From Salinivirgaceae bacterium (GTDB lineage Bacteria > Bacteroidota > Bacteroidia > Bacteroidales > SZUA-534), in assembly GCA_017645945.1 (NCBI GenBank), contig JAGCNL010000066.1, positions 59,188-123,187 of the forward strand: a stretch of DNA of 64,000 nucleotides, in the 5' to 3' direction. Shown one piece after another: positions 43,445 to 51,795 of the stretch. The notes beneath the pieces were generated by a model. It had not been told where the DNA came from. It saw only the letters and a list, made by a program, of their open reading frames with translations, and made no database searches. Both the position numbers and the translations under genes were made by a program. Every line of letters starts with the position of its first letter. Within the stretch, counting starts at the first letter, position 1.

Positions 43445-44248
43445 ATGGTGAAAATGAATATTCTCGATACAATCGTCGCTAACAAGCGCATTGAAGTCGA
43501 AGGCCTGAAACAGACGGTTGCAACCAGTGTTTGGGAGTCGGCCGAAGGGTTCGCACGTAAGTGCACTTCGCTGAAAAACAGCCTTTTGCAATCGCCCACA
43601 GGCATTATTGCGGAGTTCAAGCGCCGTTCGCCGTCGAAAGGCGACATTAATGCCACGGCGGTGCCCGATGTGGTTGTGCCAGGCTACGCAAAGGCGGGAG
43701 CCAGCGGCGTGTCGATTCTGCAAGATGCGAAGTTCTTTGGCGGCGGCTCGCAGGATATGATTGCCGCCCGTCCGCTCACTGCTATTCCGCTGTTATACAA
43801 GGAGTTCGTAATTGATGAGTACCAACTCTTAATGGCCAAAGGCTGCGGTGCCGACGCGGTGCTGCTCATTGCCGCCGTTCTGCTGCCCGACGCGTGCCGC
43901 CGACTTGCGTGCGAGGCTCACCGCTTGGGCCTTGAGACGCTGCTCGAACTGCACTCGCCCGACGAGACCGACCGTATTGGTGCCGACATTGATATGGTGG
44001 GAATCAACAACCGCAACCTGAAAACCTTCGAGGTTGATATTGAGGCTTCTATCAGGCTCTGCCACAGCATTCCCGACGAGTTTGTGAAGGTGTCGGAAAG
44101 CGGACTCTCGCGCCCCGAAACCGTTGTGGCGCTGCGCCGCGAGGGTTTCCGCGGTTTCCTTATGGGCGAGAATTTTATGAAGACCGCCAATCCACCGCAA
44201 GCGCTTGAGAATTTCATTCGCGAAGTGAAGAATTTTAAGCACAAATAA
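43445..44248 (+). CDS. trpC: Indole-3-glycerol-phosphate synthase
   Basis: A 267-residue TIM-barrel enzyme that closes the indole ring from carboxyphenylamino-deoxyribulose phosphate. The start is the ATG at 43445 or, equally well, 43454 (MNILDTIVANKRIEVE). Motifs are GIIAEFKRRSPSKGDI, VSILQDAKFFGG, the FVIDEYQLLMAKGCGADAVLL block, VGINNRNLKTFEVD and VSESGLSRPE. It is a stand-alone enzyme, not the TrpC-F fusion of enteric bacteria. It lies in the middle of the operon. Confidence 0.95.
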   Translation: MVKMNILDTIVANKRIEVEGLKQTVATSVWESAEGFARKCTSLKNSLLQSPTGIIAEFKRRSPSKGDINATAVPDVVVPGYAKAGASGVSILQDAKFFGGGSQDMIAARPLTAIPLLYKEFVIDEYQLLMAKGCGADAVLLIAAVLLPDACRRLACEAHRLGLETLLELHSPDETDRIGADIDMVGINNRNLKTFEVDIEASIRLCHSIPDEFVKVSESGLSRPETVVALRREGFRGFLMGENFMKTANPPQALENFIREVKNFKHK

Positions 44249-44374
44249 CACTGATTTAAAATGATTTATACAGATTTATCCGTTCAATTCGCTTGTCCGC
44301 CTGCGGACATTCGTAAACAAGAATTAGTTAAATCTGTTTAATTCGGTGATAAAATTAATTCGTTGATAAGCAAT

Positions 44375-45025
44375 ATGTTGATAAAAGTCTGCGGAATACG
44401 CGATTCGGCGAATATTGATTCAGTTCGCCACCTGAACCCCGATATGATTGGGCTGATTTTCTACGCCCGCTCGCCGAGGTTTGTGGGCCTTGAGCCGCTG
44501 CCGCACCTGACCGCCAGTTTCGCACCCGCGCTCAAAGTGGGAGTGTTTGTAAATGAGACGGTTGCGGCTGTTGCCGACATTGCCGCGCGGTTCCGTTTGA
44601 ACGCTGTGCAACTTCACGGCAACGAGAGCCCTACCGAGTGCGCCGCCTTGCGCCAAACGGGTTTGAAGGTTATTAAGGCGTTTGGCATTTCGTCGGCTGC
44701 CGATTTTGCGCAATGCGCTTCATATTCAGACTGTTGCGATATGTTTTTGTTCGATACGCGCACGGCGGGCTATGGTGGCGCGGGAGTCAAGTTCGATTGG
44801 AGCATTTTGGCTGAATACAAGCAAGATACACCATTCCTGTTGAGCGGAGGAATCTCTGCCGACGATGCCGCCGACATTCGCTCAATCAGTCACCCGCAGT
44901 TGGCAGGTATCGACCTGAACAGCCGATTCGAGACCGCACCAGCGCTGAAAGACGTGGCAAAACTGCAGAAGTTTATTACGGATATTGCGGAATTAACCAC
45001 GGAAAACACAAAACGCACGGAATAG
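44375..45025 (+). CDS. trpF: Phosphoribosylanthranilate isomerase
   Basis: A 216-residue TIM-barrel isomerase counted from ATG 44375 (MLIKVCGIRDSANI, with catalytic Cys7). A TTG four codons earlier is not needed. LIFYARSPRFV, VGVFVNET, LNAVQLHGNESP, FDTRTAGYGGAGVKFDW (catalytic Asp) and LLSGGISADDA complete the fold. The last dozen residues (AELTTENTKRTE) are read from a CCACGGAAAACACAAAA-type spacer sequence common in intergenic DNA. The gene has therefore probably lost its original stop and run into the spacer. Confidence 0.93.
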   Translation: MLIKVCGIRDSANIDSVRHLNPDMIGLIFYARSPRFVGLEPLPHLTASFAPALKVGVFVNETVAAVADIAARFRLNAVQLHGNESPTECAALRQTGLKVIKAFGISSAADFAQCASYSDCCDMFLFDTRTAGYGGAGVKFDWSILAEYKQDTPFLLSGGISADDAADIRSISHPQLAGIDLNSRFETAPALKDVAKLQKFITDIAELTTENTKRTE

Positions 45026-45084
45026 AACAACAAAATCGGCGTAAACGCCGACATAAAACACAGACCCGCCTGACGGCGGTTGGG

Positions 45085-45148
45085 CTCTAACCAAACGAAC
45101 CCAAACTGAACAAAATTTTGGATTAAATTCGGATTAGTTTGGTTAGAG
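45085..45148. repeat. Inverted-repeat element between trpF and trpA
   Basis: CTCTAACCAAAC (45085-45096) and GTTTGGTTAGAG (45137-45148) are perfect complements. The sequence after the left arm, GAACCCAAA, matches the copy between trpD and trpC. Just upstream lies a CCGCC-TGA-CGGCGG hairpin. With no T tract, a terminator role is unlikely. Confidence 0.65.
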
Positions 45149-45234
45149 ATTATAAAACTGATTTGTTTGATAAAACTTGAACCTTGTAACTTATAACTTG
45201 TACCTTAAAACTTAAAAACTTAAAACTTAACAAT

Positions 45235-46008
45235 ATGGACAGAATAGCAAAATTGTTTTCAGAGAAGAAAAACAACATTTTATCGGTTTACTTCACCGCG
45301 GGATTCCCCACGAAGGACAGCACCGCCGAAGTCATTCGCAGCCTGACCGCCGCGGGTGTTGATATGATTGAGATTGGCGTGCCATTCTCTGACCCGATGG
45401 CCGACGGCCCAGTGATTCAGCACAGCAGCCAGTGCGCGCTCAACAACGGAATGACGCAGACGCAGCTTTTCGAGCAGTTGAAGGACATTCGCAAAGTGAC
45501 TGATATTCCGCTGATTATGATGGGTTACCTAAACACCGCAATGCAGTTCGGGTTCGAGAACTACTGCCGCAAGGCCGCCGAGGTTGGCGTGGACGGGTTC
45601 ATTATCCCCGACATTCCGCTTGAGGAGTACGAATCGCACTACAAGCCCATTGCCGAGCGCTACGGCTTGAAATTCGTGCTGCTCGTAACCCCCGAAACCG
45701 ACGAGGAGCGTGTCCGCCGTATCGACGACATTAGCACGGGCTTCGTCTATCTTGTTTCGTCGGCTTCGACAACAGGCGCCCAAAAAAGTTTCAACGACGA
45801 GAAACAGGCCTATTTCAAACGCATAGCCGCTATGGGCCTGAAAAACCACACTTTGGTGGGCTTCGGCGTATCAAACAAAGCCACTTTCGACGCTGCCTGC
45901 CAATACTCGAGCGGCGCCATTGTGGGCAGTGCCTTCGTCAAAGCACTTGATGAGGAACCGACTGTACAGAAGGCAGTTGACAGATTGATGAATAATCTGA
46001 ACAGTTGA
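45235..46008 (+). CDS. trpA: Tryptophan synthase alpha chain
   Basis: A 257-residue TIM-barrel that cleaves indole-3-glycerol phosphate to indole for TrpB. The opening is LSVYFTAGFPTKDST. The active-site Glu and Asp lie in MIEIGVPFSDPMADGPVIQ and FIIPDIPLEEYE. The phosphate loop is VSSASTTGAQKSF, VGFGVSNKATF and GAIVGSAFVKAL. It is the last gene of the operon, far from trpB, yet the two subunits should assemble. A gap of about 210 bp with an inverted repeat precedes it. Confidence 0.96.
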   Translation: MDRIAKLFSEKKNNILSVYFTAGFPTKDSTAEVIRSLTAAGVDMIEIGVPFSDPMADGPVIQHSSQCALNNGMTQTQLFEQLKDIRKVTDIPLIMMGYLNTAMQFGFENYCRKAAEVGVDGFIIPDIPLEEYESHYKPIAERYGLKFVLLVTPETDEERVRRIDDISTGFVYLVSSASTTGAQKSFNDEKQAYFKRIAAMGLKNHTLVGFGVSNKATFDAACQYSSGAIVGSAFVKALDEEPTVQKAVDRLMNNLNS

Positions 46009-46049
46009 TGCTCAGAGGTTGAGAGGGTAGAGGTTCTGAGAACTAAAAA

Positions 46050-46122
46050 CCGCTCGACAGGCTGTTGTTTGTTATTGATTGTGAAAAAATCGAGCGGCAT
46101 ATAAAAATGCCGATTAACTTTG
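46050..46122 (+). promoter_or_regulatory. Overlapping hairpins and -7 box before a lipoprotein gene
   Basis: CCGCTCGA (46050-46057) and TCGAGCGG (46090-46097) are perfect complements. An alternative CGGCAT/ATGCCG hairpin occupies 46095-46112. TAACTTTG at 46115-46122 matches the -7 consensus and lies 22 bp before the ATG at 46144. The two hairpins share bases and cannot both form. They may mark the trp operon end or an operator. Confidence 0.4.
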
Positions 46123-46143
46123 GGAGCATAAAACACAATCGAT

Positions 46144-48060
46144 ATGAAGAAACAGGTATTGTTCTTGCTGCCTTGCATTGCGCTGATGGCTTGCAATGGT
46201 GGCGGCGGCAAGTCGGGTAGTGCGGCACAAAGTGCTGACAATGCGCAGGTTGCGACAGAAGAGCCCGCAAAAGCGCTTTTCACTTACGTTGAGCCGCAAG
46301 AGGAAATTGCCAAGATTATTTGGACCAAATTGCTTGAAAGCGACTCTGGTGTCAGACAAATTGTTGATGAGGCCAAAAGTTGGTCGATGGATGCTGATTT
46401 GGGAGAATATTTCAACGGCGCGTCGCAGAAGGAGCGTTATCCGCAGAAAACCCGAATGATTTTCAACAATGTGGTTGATGGCGCCGAAGGCACATACGAA
46501 GCACTTGTTTACTACAAACTACAATGCTATCAAACCAACGAAGGTAATTGGATAGCAGTTATTTACGAAGTAACGGAAGGTGTGCCTGGTGATAACCCGA
46601 GCAATATGGCAAACCTTTCTTCGCTAATCTATAAAGATGGCGAACTTTACGATTATTCTGACGCTGCTTGCCTTCCGTCGTTCCAGACGCAGCCCATGAC
46701 AGCCTATCAAAACCGCGATTACAGCAGTTGTGCGGTACTCTTCGATACTGTAGGCTTCACAATGGTTAGCCGCGATTTCTGGCCGATGCGATACAATTGG
46801 AACGGCGAGAAATTTGTCCAGGACGAGGAGTCGGTGGTGCTTGCCAATCTTGCGAACAGGTATGGAGGATTGGGTTCTTACAGAATCGGTTATGAACTCA
46901 AATCGTATGGCCTCGCCAATGATTGTAAACTGGAGAATGATGTTTTTATGCAGAACGCGGGCGGCAAACTTGATGCAGGTGCAATTGGCTCGTTGCTGGA
47001 AAACAGCGAAAACACTGTGCTAACGCAGAATGGCGAAAAAATGGCGGTTTTCGAAACCATCGACGGAAAAATCTCTGCCATAAATATTTACACACCAAAA
47101 ATAGGTTTCGCCCAAAAGATTAAATACACGCACGACACCTACGGCAGCAGTTATTGGGAAATGGTTGCATCAAAGCCTCTTGCGGTGGGCTACCCAATCA
47201 AAAACGCTTTCGACAAGGAGAATGACGCACCCGACTACACCACCGAGAAAAAGGACGGTTACTATGTTTTGACGCGCCGCACCTATCGCGATAAATATGA
47301 CAAGCGCGACATAATGATTTCGCTTTACGCGAAGGACGAGAATTCCAATATTGAGCGAATCCGTCTATATGCTGAGCCGTTGATAATTACTCTCGAATCG
47401 GAGATTGCCGACAACAGCGACATGCCCGATGAGATTAAGTCTATCTGGCAGAAACTCAATGCTGAATATGGAATCACCGATGGTTTTGGCGAGTTCCATA
47501 ACTGCTATATTCAGAATAACGGTTTCTCTGCTAATTTCTTCGACAAAGGCACGTTCACTCAGCGCGAAATCGACCATCCAATAGAGTGGGAACTCTACTG
47601 CTATATGTTCAAAACACAGTCGGGCGGGTATAAAATATTCACACAGAAGGAGGTGGGTGACGATTATTGGGTTGTCGACAGTGAAAAAGCCAGTCTGCGC
47701 CGCGAGTTCGACGAGTACATCTACGAGAACGGAACGCTCACAAAAACTGCCGTTGAGATTCCGCAGTCAGTCGTTGCCGACTACAAGGCGTCGGAATACG
47801 ACAATACGCTTGTTTTGCCAGACAAGGATGTGACCTCCAACCCCGAAACTTTGACTTCTTCCATTCCCCAGCCCGATTGTTGCTCTGGCAGCAGTATCTA
47901 TCTGACTAGTACAGGTTTCGAATTTCGCGCCGCGTCGCAGAAATTTGAGAACTACTGCACCGAGGCATGGGATGAAGGCGCTGACTGTTGGATGGGGAAT
48001 TTTGTGGCCAGATATGATTGGGATGGCGAAGGTGCATTCCGCTTGAGTAAAATTGAGTAA
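46144..48060 (+). CDS. Large lipoprotein of unknown function
   Basis: A 638-residue protein. The signal has lipobox ALMAC (Cys17) followed by a Gly/Ser linker, then a mature domain rich in Tyr, Asp and Glu. It appears bipartite: DFWPMRYNWNGEKFVQDEE in the first half has a partner FVARYDWDGEGAFRLSKIE at the end, both preceded by a FxxAS or FTMVS strand. This could be duplicated modules of WD-like or immunoglobulin-like repeats. No catalytic motif is seen. Surface or periplasmic location is inferred from the lipobox. It follows a TAnnTTTG box and stands alone. Confidence 0.65.
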   Translation: MKKQVLFLLPCIALMACNGGGGKSGSAAQSADNAQVATEEPAKALFTYVEPQEEIAKIIWTKLLESDSGVRQIVDEAKSWSMDADLGEYFNGASQKERYPQKTRMIFNNVVDGAEGTYEALVYYKLQCYQTNEGNWIAVIYEVTEGVPGDNPSNMANLSSLIYKDGELYDYSDAACLPSFQTQPMTAYQNRDYSSCAVLFDTVGFTMVSRDFWPMRYNWNGEKFVQDEESVVLANLANRYGGLGSYRIGYELKSYGLANDCKLENDVFMQNAGGKLDAGAIGSLLENSENTVLTQNGEKMAVFETIDGKISAINIYTPKIGFAQKIKYTHDTYGSSYWEMVASKPLAVGYPIKNAFDKENDAPDYTTEKKDGYYVLTRRTYRDKYDKRDIMISLYAKDENSNIERIRLYAEPLIITLESEIADNSDMPDEIKSIWQKLNAEYGITDGFGEFHNCYIQNNGFSANFFDKGTFTQREIDHPIEWELYCYMFKTQSGGYKIFTQKEVGDDYWVVDSEKASLRREFDEYIYENGTLTKTAVEIPQSVVADYKASEYDNTLVLPDKDVTSNPETLTSSIPQPDCCSGSSIYLTSTGFEFRAASQKFENYCTEAWDEGADCWMGNFVARYDWDGEGAFRLSKIE

Positions 48061-48422
48061 TGATTAATGTGTTGTAATGAGTAATGATTAGTGTGTAAAG
48101 TGTAATGATTCGTAATTCGCTTATGCCTAGTGCCCGACAGAGTTTAGAAGTTTAGAAGGTAAGAAGTTTAGTTTTTTGGACTTCGGACAACGGACAAGAA
48201 TTGAGTAATGATTAATGTGTAAAGTTTAATGGTTCGTAATTCACTAATGCCTAGTGCCTAATGCCCGTCAGAGGTAAGAAGTTTAGTTTTTTGGACTTCG
48301 GACAACAGACAATTGACAGTTGACAATGGACAATTGATAATGGTGAATGGAATGAATGGCTTCCGCACCAACACTTAACACCTAACACCCAACACCTGAT
48401 GCCTAACACCCAACACCAAGCA
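48061..48422. repeat. Imperfectly duplicated low-complexity spacer
   Basis: About 360 bp without a gene. A unit beginning GAGTAATGATTAATGTGT and ending TTTTTTGGACTTCGGACAA occurs twice, roughly at 48054-48190 and 48203-48304, with insertions and substitutions. It is followed by AATTGACAGTTGACAATGGA-type and CACCTAACACCCAACACC-type iterations up to the acyltransferase stop. It resembles the other dispersed spacer words. No coding, tRNA or terminator signal is seen. Confidence 0.65.
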
Positions 48423-50084
48423 TTAATATAACTTGTTGATTTTCATCAGAATCCGCTCGTGCTCCGATTGCTTTGGAATCGATTTTTGCAAAGCCATTTC
48501 CCAATATTTTCGGGCAGTGGCCGCATCGGATTGCGAGTAGTAGTAGTCGCCCAAAATCTCGTAAGTGGCGAATAATTCGGGATTAAGTTGCTCAAATTCA
48601 CCGAGTTCGGCTTTGCTGATGGTTTGCGCTTGCGCGATGGCTGCACGGAACTCATGTGTGAGCCGTTTGATGCGCAAAATGTCGTCAATCGGCATGGTTG
48701 TGTCGGCAGGGATAGACAATTGTGAATTAGTAATTTCGCCGATGAAACTGGTTCGTCCGCTGAAGATTTTGGCCAAATCGTACGCAACATACTGCCCTGC
48801 CTGCCACGGCGATGTTGAAACCCACATTATCAGTCGGTTAGCATCGAAAACCACCGAATGATGGCCGATGAACTGGTTCAGCGCGGCCTCGTTTGTCCAA
48901 CCGATAATGCTGTCGTTCAAACCTTTATGGTCGCGGAGGATTGAAACCGCGTCAGCCGCGTCAATCGGGAATTTGCAGTGCAGAAGTTGGCTGATGCGTT
49001 TCAGGCGGTAGGGGCTGTCCGAAGTGGCAATGTTCTCAATGTTGCGCGGGTCATCGGCAAAAGCATCTGACTGATAATGGTTTGTGCTGATAATGAACGA
49101 CGAGTCTGTGGTGAAAAGAGCGGTTTTTTCGGGCGACTTTTCAATCACGGCGGCGCGGCCGTCGGAAGCCGAGCCAATCAGTATCGACTCCGACACGAAC
49201 GTCTTGTGGCGGTTGGCGATGGCAAGAGCCTCGTCGATGGTTGAGGAGTATTGCAGAATCTCGCGGGTGAGGATGGAGATTGGCGTTGCCGAGGAGGTTG
49301 GCATGGCCGATTTGGCGGCATTGATGGTGATGGTCAGGCCCGTTTCGTTCATGCCCGACATAACGCCAATCATTCCAGGCCAGCTCACCGATGCAAAGCG
49401 GTAGCCGTCGGTTGGTGTGCAGAACATGACAATGCGGTTGCGGGCAAAATCATCACCAAGATAGAAATCGAAGTTGCGCCCCACTATGAGGTTTCCGTTG
49501 GCGCTGCACGTGTCCCACGCGGCAAACGAGCTGCATCCCACAAGCATGTAATCCTGCATGGCGTGGCCGAGGTCGTGAGCCGAATGGTAGTTCATTTGGC
49601 GTTCGTACGGCTCGCAAACGAAGTTGAAATCGTCTGAGCATGAGAGCGATATGCCGTAAATCTCCTCGCGGAACTCCTCACCGATGTATTTGCCCAGAGA
49701 GTGGTTGAACGCGAGCGTCAGATAGCGCAGAAATTTCAAGTATGCCTCTGACGGAACAAAAGCCCGAATCTGGTCAACAAAAATCTGTTCTTGTTCATAC
49801 AGAAGGTCTTGCGCCAGTTTGCCGTAGGTCTCGCCGCGCTCAAACGGGCTTCCGCCGATTTTCATCTCCCAAAGTCCACTCTGGCTGAGGCGGAGAGTGT
49901 CGGTACCGCAAGCGCGGAGACTGTCGCTGATTTTCACGATTTCTTTGCCAACGGGCTCAAAACCAACGGGTTTCTTGAAGTCGGCCGTCAGATAGAGATA
50001 GGCGAAGATGATGAGTAAAATGAGCGCAACCGCCAGAATTAGTCCGCCGAAAAAAAGGCCAATCCGTTTTAGTATTTTGCTCAT
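48423..50084 (-). CDS. C45-type autoproteolytic acyltransferase/hydrolase
   Basis: A 553-residue membrane-anchored Ntn hydrolase. A TM helix (about 7-32) precedes an extracytoplasmic part. The candidate nucleophile is Cys184 in LVGCSSFAAWDTCS, followed by NGNLIVGRNFDFYLGDD, the hallmark of the acyl-CoA:6-aminopenicillanate-acyltransferase-like family, and GMIGVMSGMNETGLTITINA. Cleavage before Cys184 would activate it. A C-terminal helical repeat (YEILGDYYYSQSDAATARKYW) looks TPR-like. C45 enzymes with FAD oxidoreductases occur in aryl-polyene/flexirubin loci; the CrtI-like gene 27 bp upstream fits. Its substrate is unknown. Confidence 0.82.
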   Translation of the reverse strand: MSKILKRIGLFFGGLILAVALILLIIFAYLYLTADFKKPVGFEPVGKEIVKISDSLRACGTDTLRLSQSGLWEMKIGGSPFERGETYGKLAQDLLYEQEQIFVDQIRAFVPSEAYLKFLRYLTLAFNHSLGKYIGEEFREEIYGISLSCSDDFNFVCEPYERQMNYHSAHDLGHAMQDYMLVGCSSFAAWDTCSANGNLIVGRNFDFYLGDDFARNRIVMFCTPTDGYRFASVSWPGMIGVMSGMNETGLTITINAAKSAMPTSSATPISILTREILQYSSTIDEALAIANRHKTFVSESILIGSASDGRAAVIEKSPEKTALFTTDSSFIISTNHYQSDAFADDPRNIENIATSDSPYRLKRISQLLHCKFPIDAADAVSILRDHKGLNDSIIGWTNEAALNQFIGHHSVVFDANRLIMWVSTSPWQAGQYVAYDLAKIFSGRTSFIGEITNSQLSIPADTTMPIDDILRIKRLTHEFRAAIAQAQTISKAELGEFEQLNPELFATYEILGDYYYSQSDAATARKYWEMALQKSIPKQSEHERILMKINKLY

Positions 50085-50111
50085 TCTCAGATATATTCAA
50101 TTAATCCTTGC

Positions 50112-51599
50112 TTATGCGTTCCCCACCTTTTTTGCCAGATATTCTTGCCCTAAAAATTCCGAGCAAGTAATTATGGCTGTGAGAGTTACACCCAATGCGC
50201 CGTGAACGTTCAGGTTTTGGCCGGTCAGATAGAGATTGCCCAGTTTGGTGCGCGTTGAGACGAAACCCACCTGCGGGCACTTGTAATCTTTGATGATGCC
50301 GTAGGCCGAGCCTTCGGGCGTGGCTGTGTAGTCGCGGTAGCTCAGCGGCGTTGTGGTATATATCGATTCGATATATGGTTCATAATCAATGCCGTGCTGA
50401 CGAATGAAATCGAGCACTTGCCGCGTTTTGGCCTCTTTGAAAAGTTTGTATCGTTCGCCGCGGTGCTCGGGTTTGCTGTCGGCCCATTCGGCCACTTCCT
50501 CATAATACATTGGCGTCAGGATGGTCACCACTTCGGCCCACTCACTGTCGGCAGTATGCGCCTGCATTGAAATCATGCAGTTGGTGGTGTGGCCTGGATA
50601 GTTCTGGCGGTCGTACCAGACGCTGTTGTTGCCGTGCAGATAAATGTTGAAATTGTTGTATTTCAATGTTTTCGGCTTCACAATCAAATAGATTGAGAAG
50701 ATGCCGTAAGTATTTGGCAATGAGTTGATTCGTGTGATGTAGGCATTTTTGATGGCGCGGCTCTTGTCGAGCAGTTCCAGCGTGCGCTGCGGGTGCACGT
50801 TCGAGATTATCCGCTTTGCGTCGATACGCTCGATGCCGTTTACAATCACCGCTTTGGCGCCCGAGTCGTCGGCCACAATGCGCGTCACTTCGGCATTGTT
50901 GAGCACGGTGCCGCCGTTGGCGCGAATCACCTTAATCAGCTCGTGGCTCACCTGAATGGTGCCGTCCACAAAGCGGTAGGCGCTCTCGATGTACGAGTTG
51001 TTAATCATTGCGTGGCCGTAGAAGGTCGACAAATTGCGTATTCCGCCGTATAGCAGTGCCGAGCCGGCCAACACTTCCTGCAGGTCGGGGTTTCCGATGG
51101 TTTCTTCGATAAGCCTTGCCGCCGATGTGCAGAAATAGAGCATTCCTTCGGTGGCAATCACGCCCTTTCGCAGATTCTCAACGCTGATAAGGTCGCCCAC
51201 TTCCTTGAGCTGGTTCACATAGCGATGCAGATTGTCGCGCTCGGCGGGGAACTGTCGCGCAAGCGTGTCAACAAAACGCTCGTGCCCCATTGCATAATTG
51301 TAAACCTTGCCGTGATAGTGTATTTGGTCGAAGGCTTCGGCATCGAGTTTGCGCAGTCGCAGCTTGTCCATTATGCCCAAATACTTGAAATACTGATTCA
51401 TAATCTGGCCGTCGTCGAGACTGCCCACATAGTGGATGCCGGTGTCGAGCAGATGGCTGCCGCGCTGGTAGGTCTGGAAGCAGCCGCCGAAGTTGCTGTT
51501 CTTCTCGAGCACGCACACGTTGAAGCCTTCCTTGCTCAGGATGGCGCCGCACTCAAGTCCGCCCAGTCCGCTGCCAATTATGATAATGTCGTATTCCAT
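50112..51599 (-). CDS. CrtI-like FAD-dependent oxidoreductase
   Basis: A 495-residue flavoprotein of the phytoene-desaturase/carotenoid-isomerase group. The Rossmann motif is IIIIGSGLGGLECGAILSKE, then VCVLEKNSNFGGCFQTY and LLDTGIHYVG. The central RIISNVHPQRTLEL and the C-terminal LYLTGQNLNVHGALGVTLTA (the conserved GQ/GxxGV FAD loop) complete it. There is no typical carotenoid operon here. It is more like the oxidoreductases that act on polyene or isoprenoid lipids in aryl-polyene/flexirubin loci. It is co-directional with the C45 enzyme, 27 bp apart. Confidence 0.86.
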   Translation of the reverse strand: MEYDIIIIGSGLGGLECGAILSKEGFNVCVLEKNSNFGGCFQTYQRGSHLLDTGIHYVGSLDDGQIMNQYFKYLGIMDKLRLRKLDAEAFDQIHYHGKVYNYAMGHERFVDTLARQFPAERDNLHRYVNQLKEVGDLISVENLRKGVIATEGMLYFCTSAARLIEETIGNPDLQEVLAGSALLYGGIRNLSTFYGHAMINNSYIESAYRFVDGTIQVSHELIKVIRANGGTVLNNAEVTRIVADDSGAKAVIVNGIERIDAKRIISNVHPQRTLELLDKSRAIKNAYITRINSLPNTYGIFSIYLIVKPKTLKYNNFNIYLHGNNSVWYDRQNYPGHTTNCMISMQAHTADSEWAEVVTILTPMYYEEVAEWADSKPEHRGERYKLFKEAKTRQVLDFIRQHGIDYEPYIESIYTTTPLSYRDYTATPEGSAYGIIKDYKCPQVGFVSTRTKLGNLYLTGQNLNVHGALGVTLTAIITCSEFLGQEYLAKKVGNA

Positions 51600-51795
51600 A
51601 CTTCAGAATTTCGCGGTCAAAGATATAATAATAGAGAAAATCAAAACTGATGTGGACAAACAGACACCGACAAAAACAGCCGGTATCTATAACAATTGCC
51701 AATTCATCGTTTTTTTCATTTATGAAACAGCATTTTTTCGGATATTGCGCCATGATGCGTTTGCATTACGATTCGTTATTTTTAATCAATAGAAT

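Noticed and set aside
48061..48422. CRISPR-like array
   Set aside because: Repeats are imperfect, of uneven length and not separated by unique spacers; no cas gene nearby.
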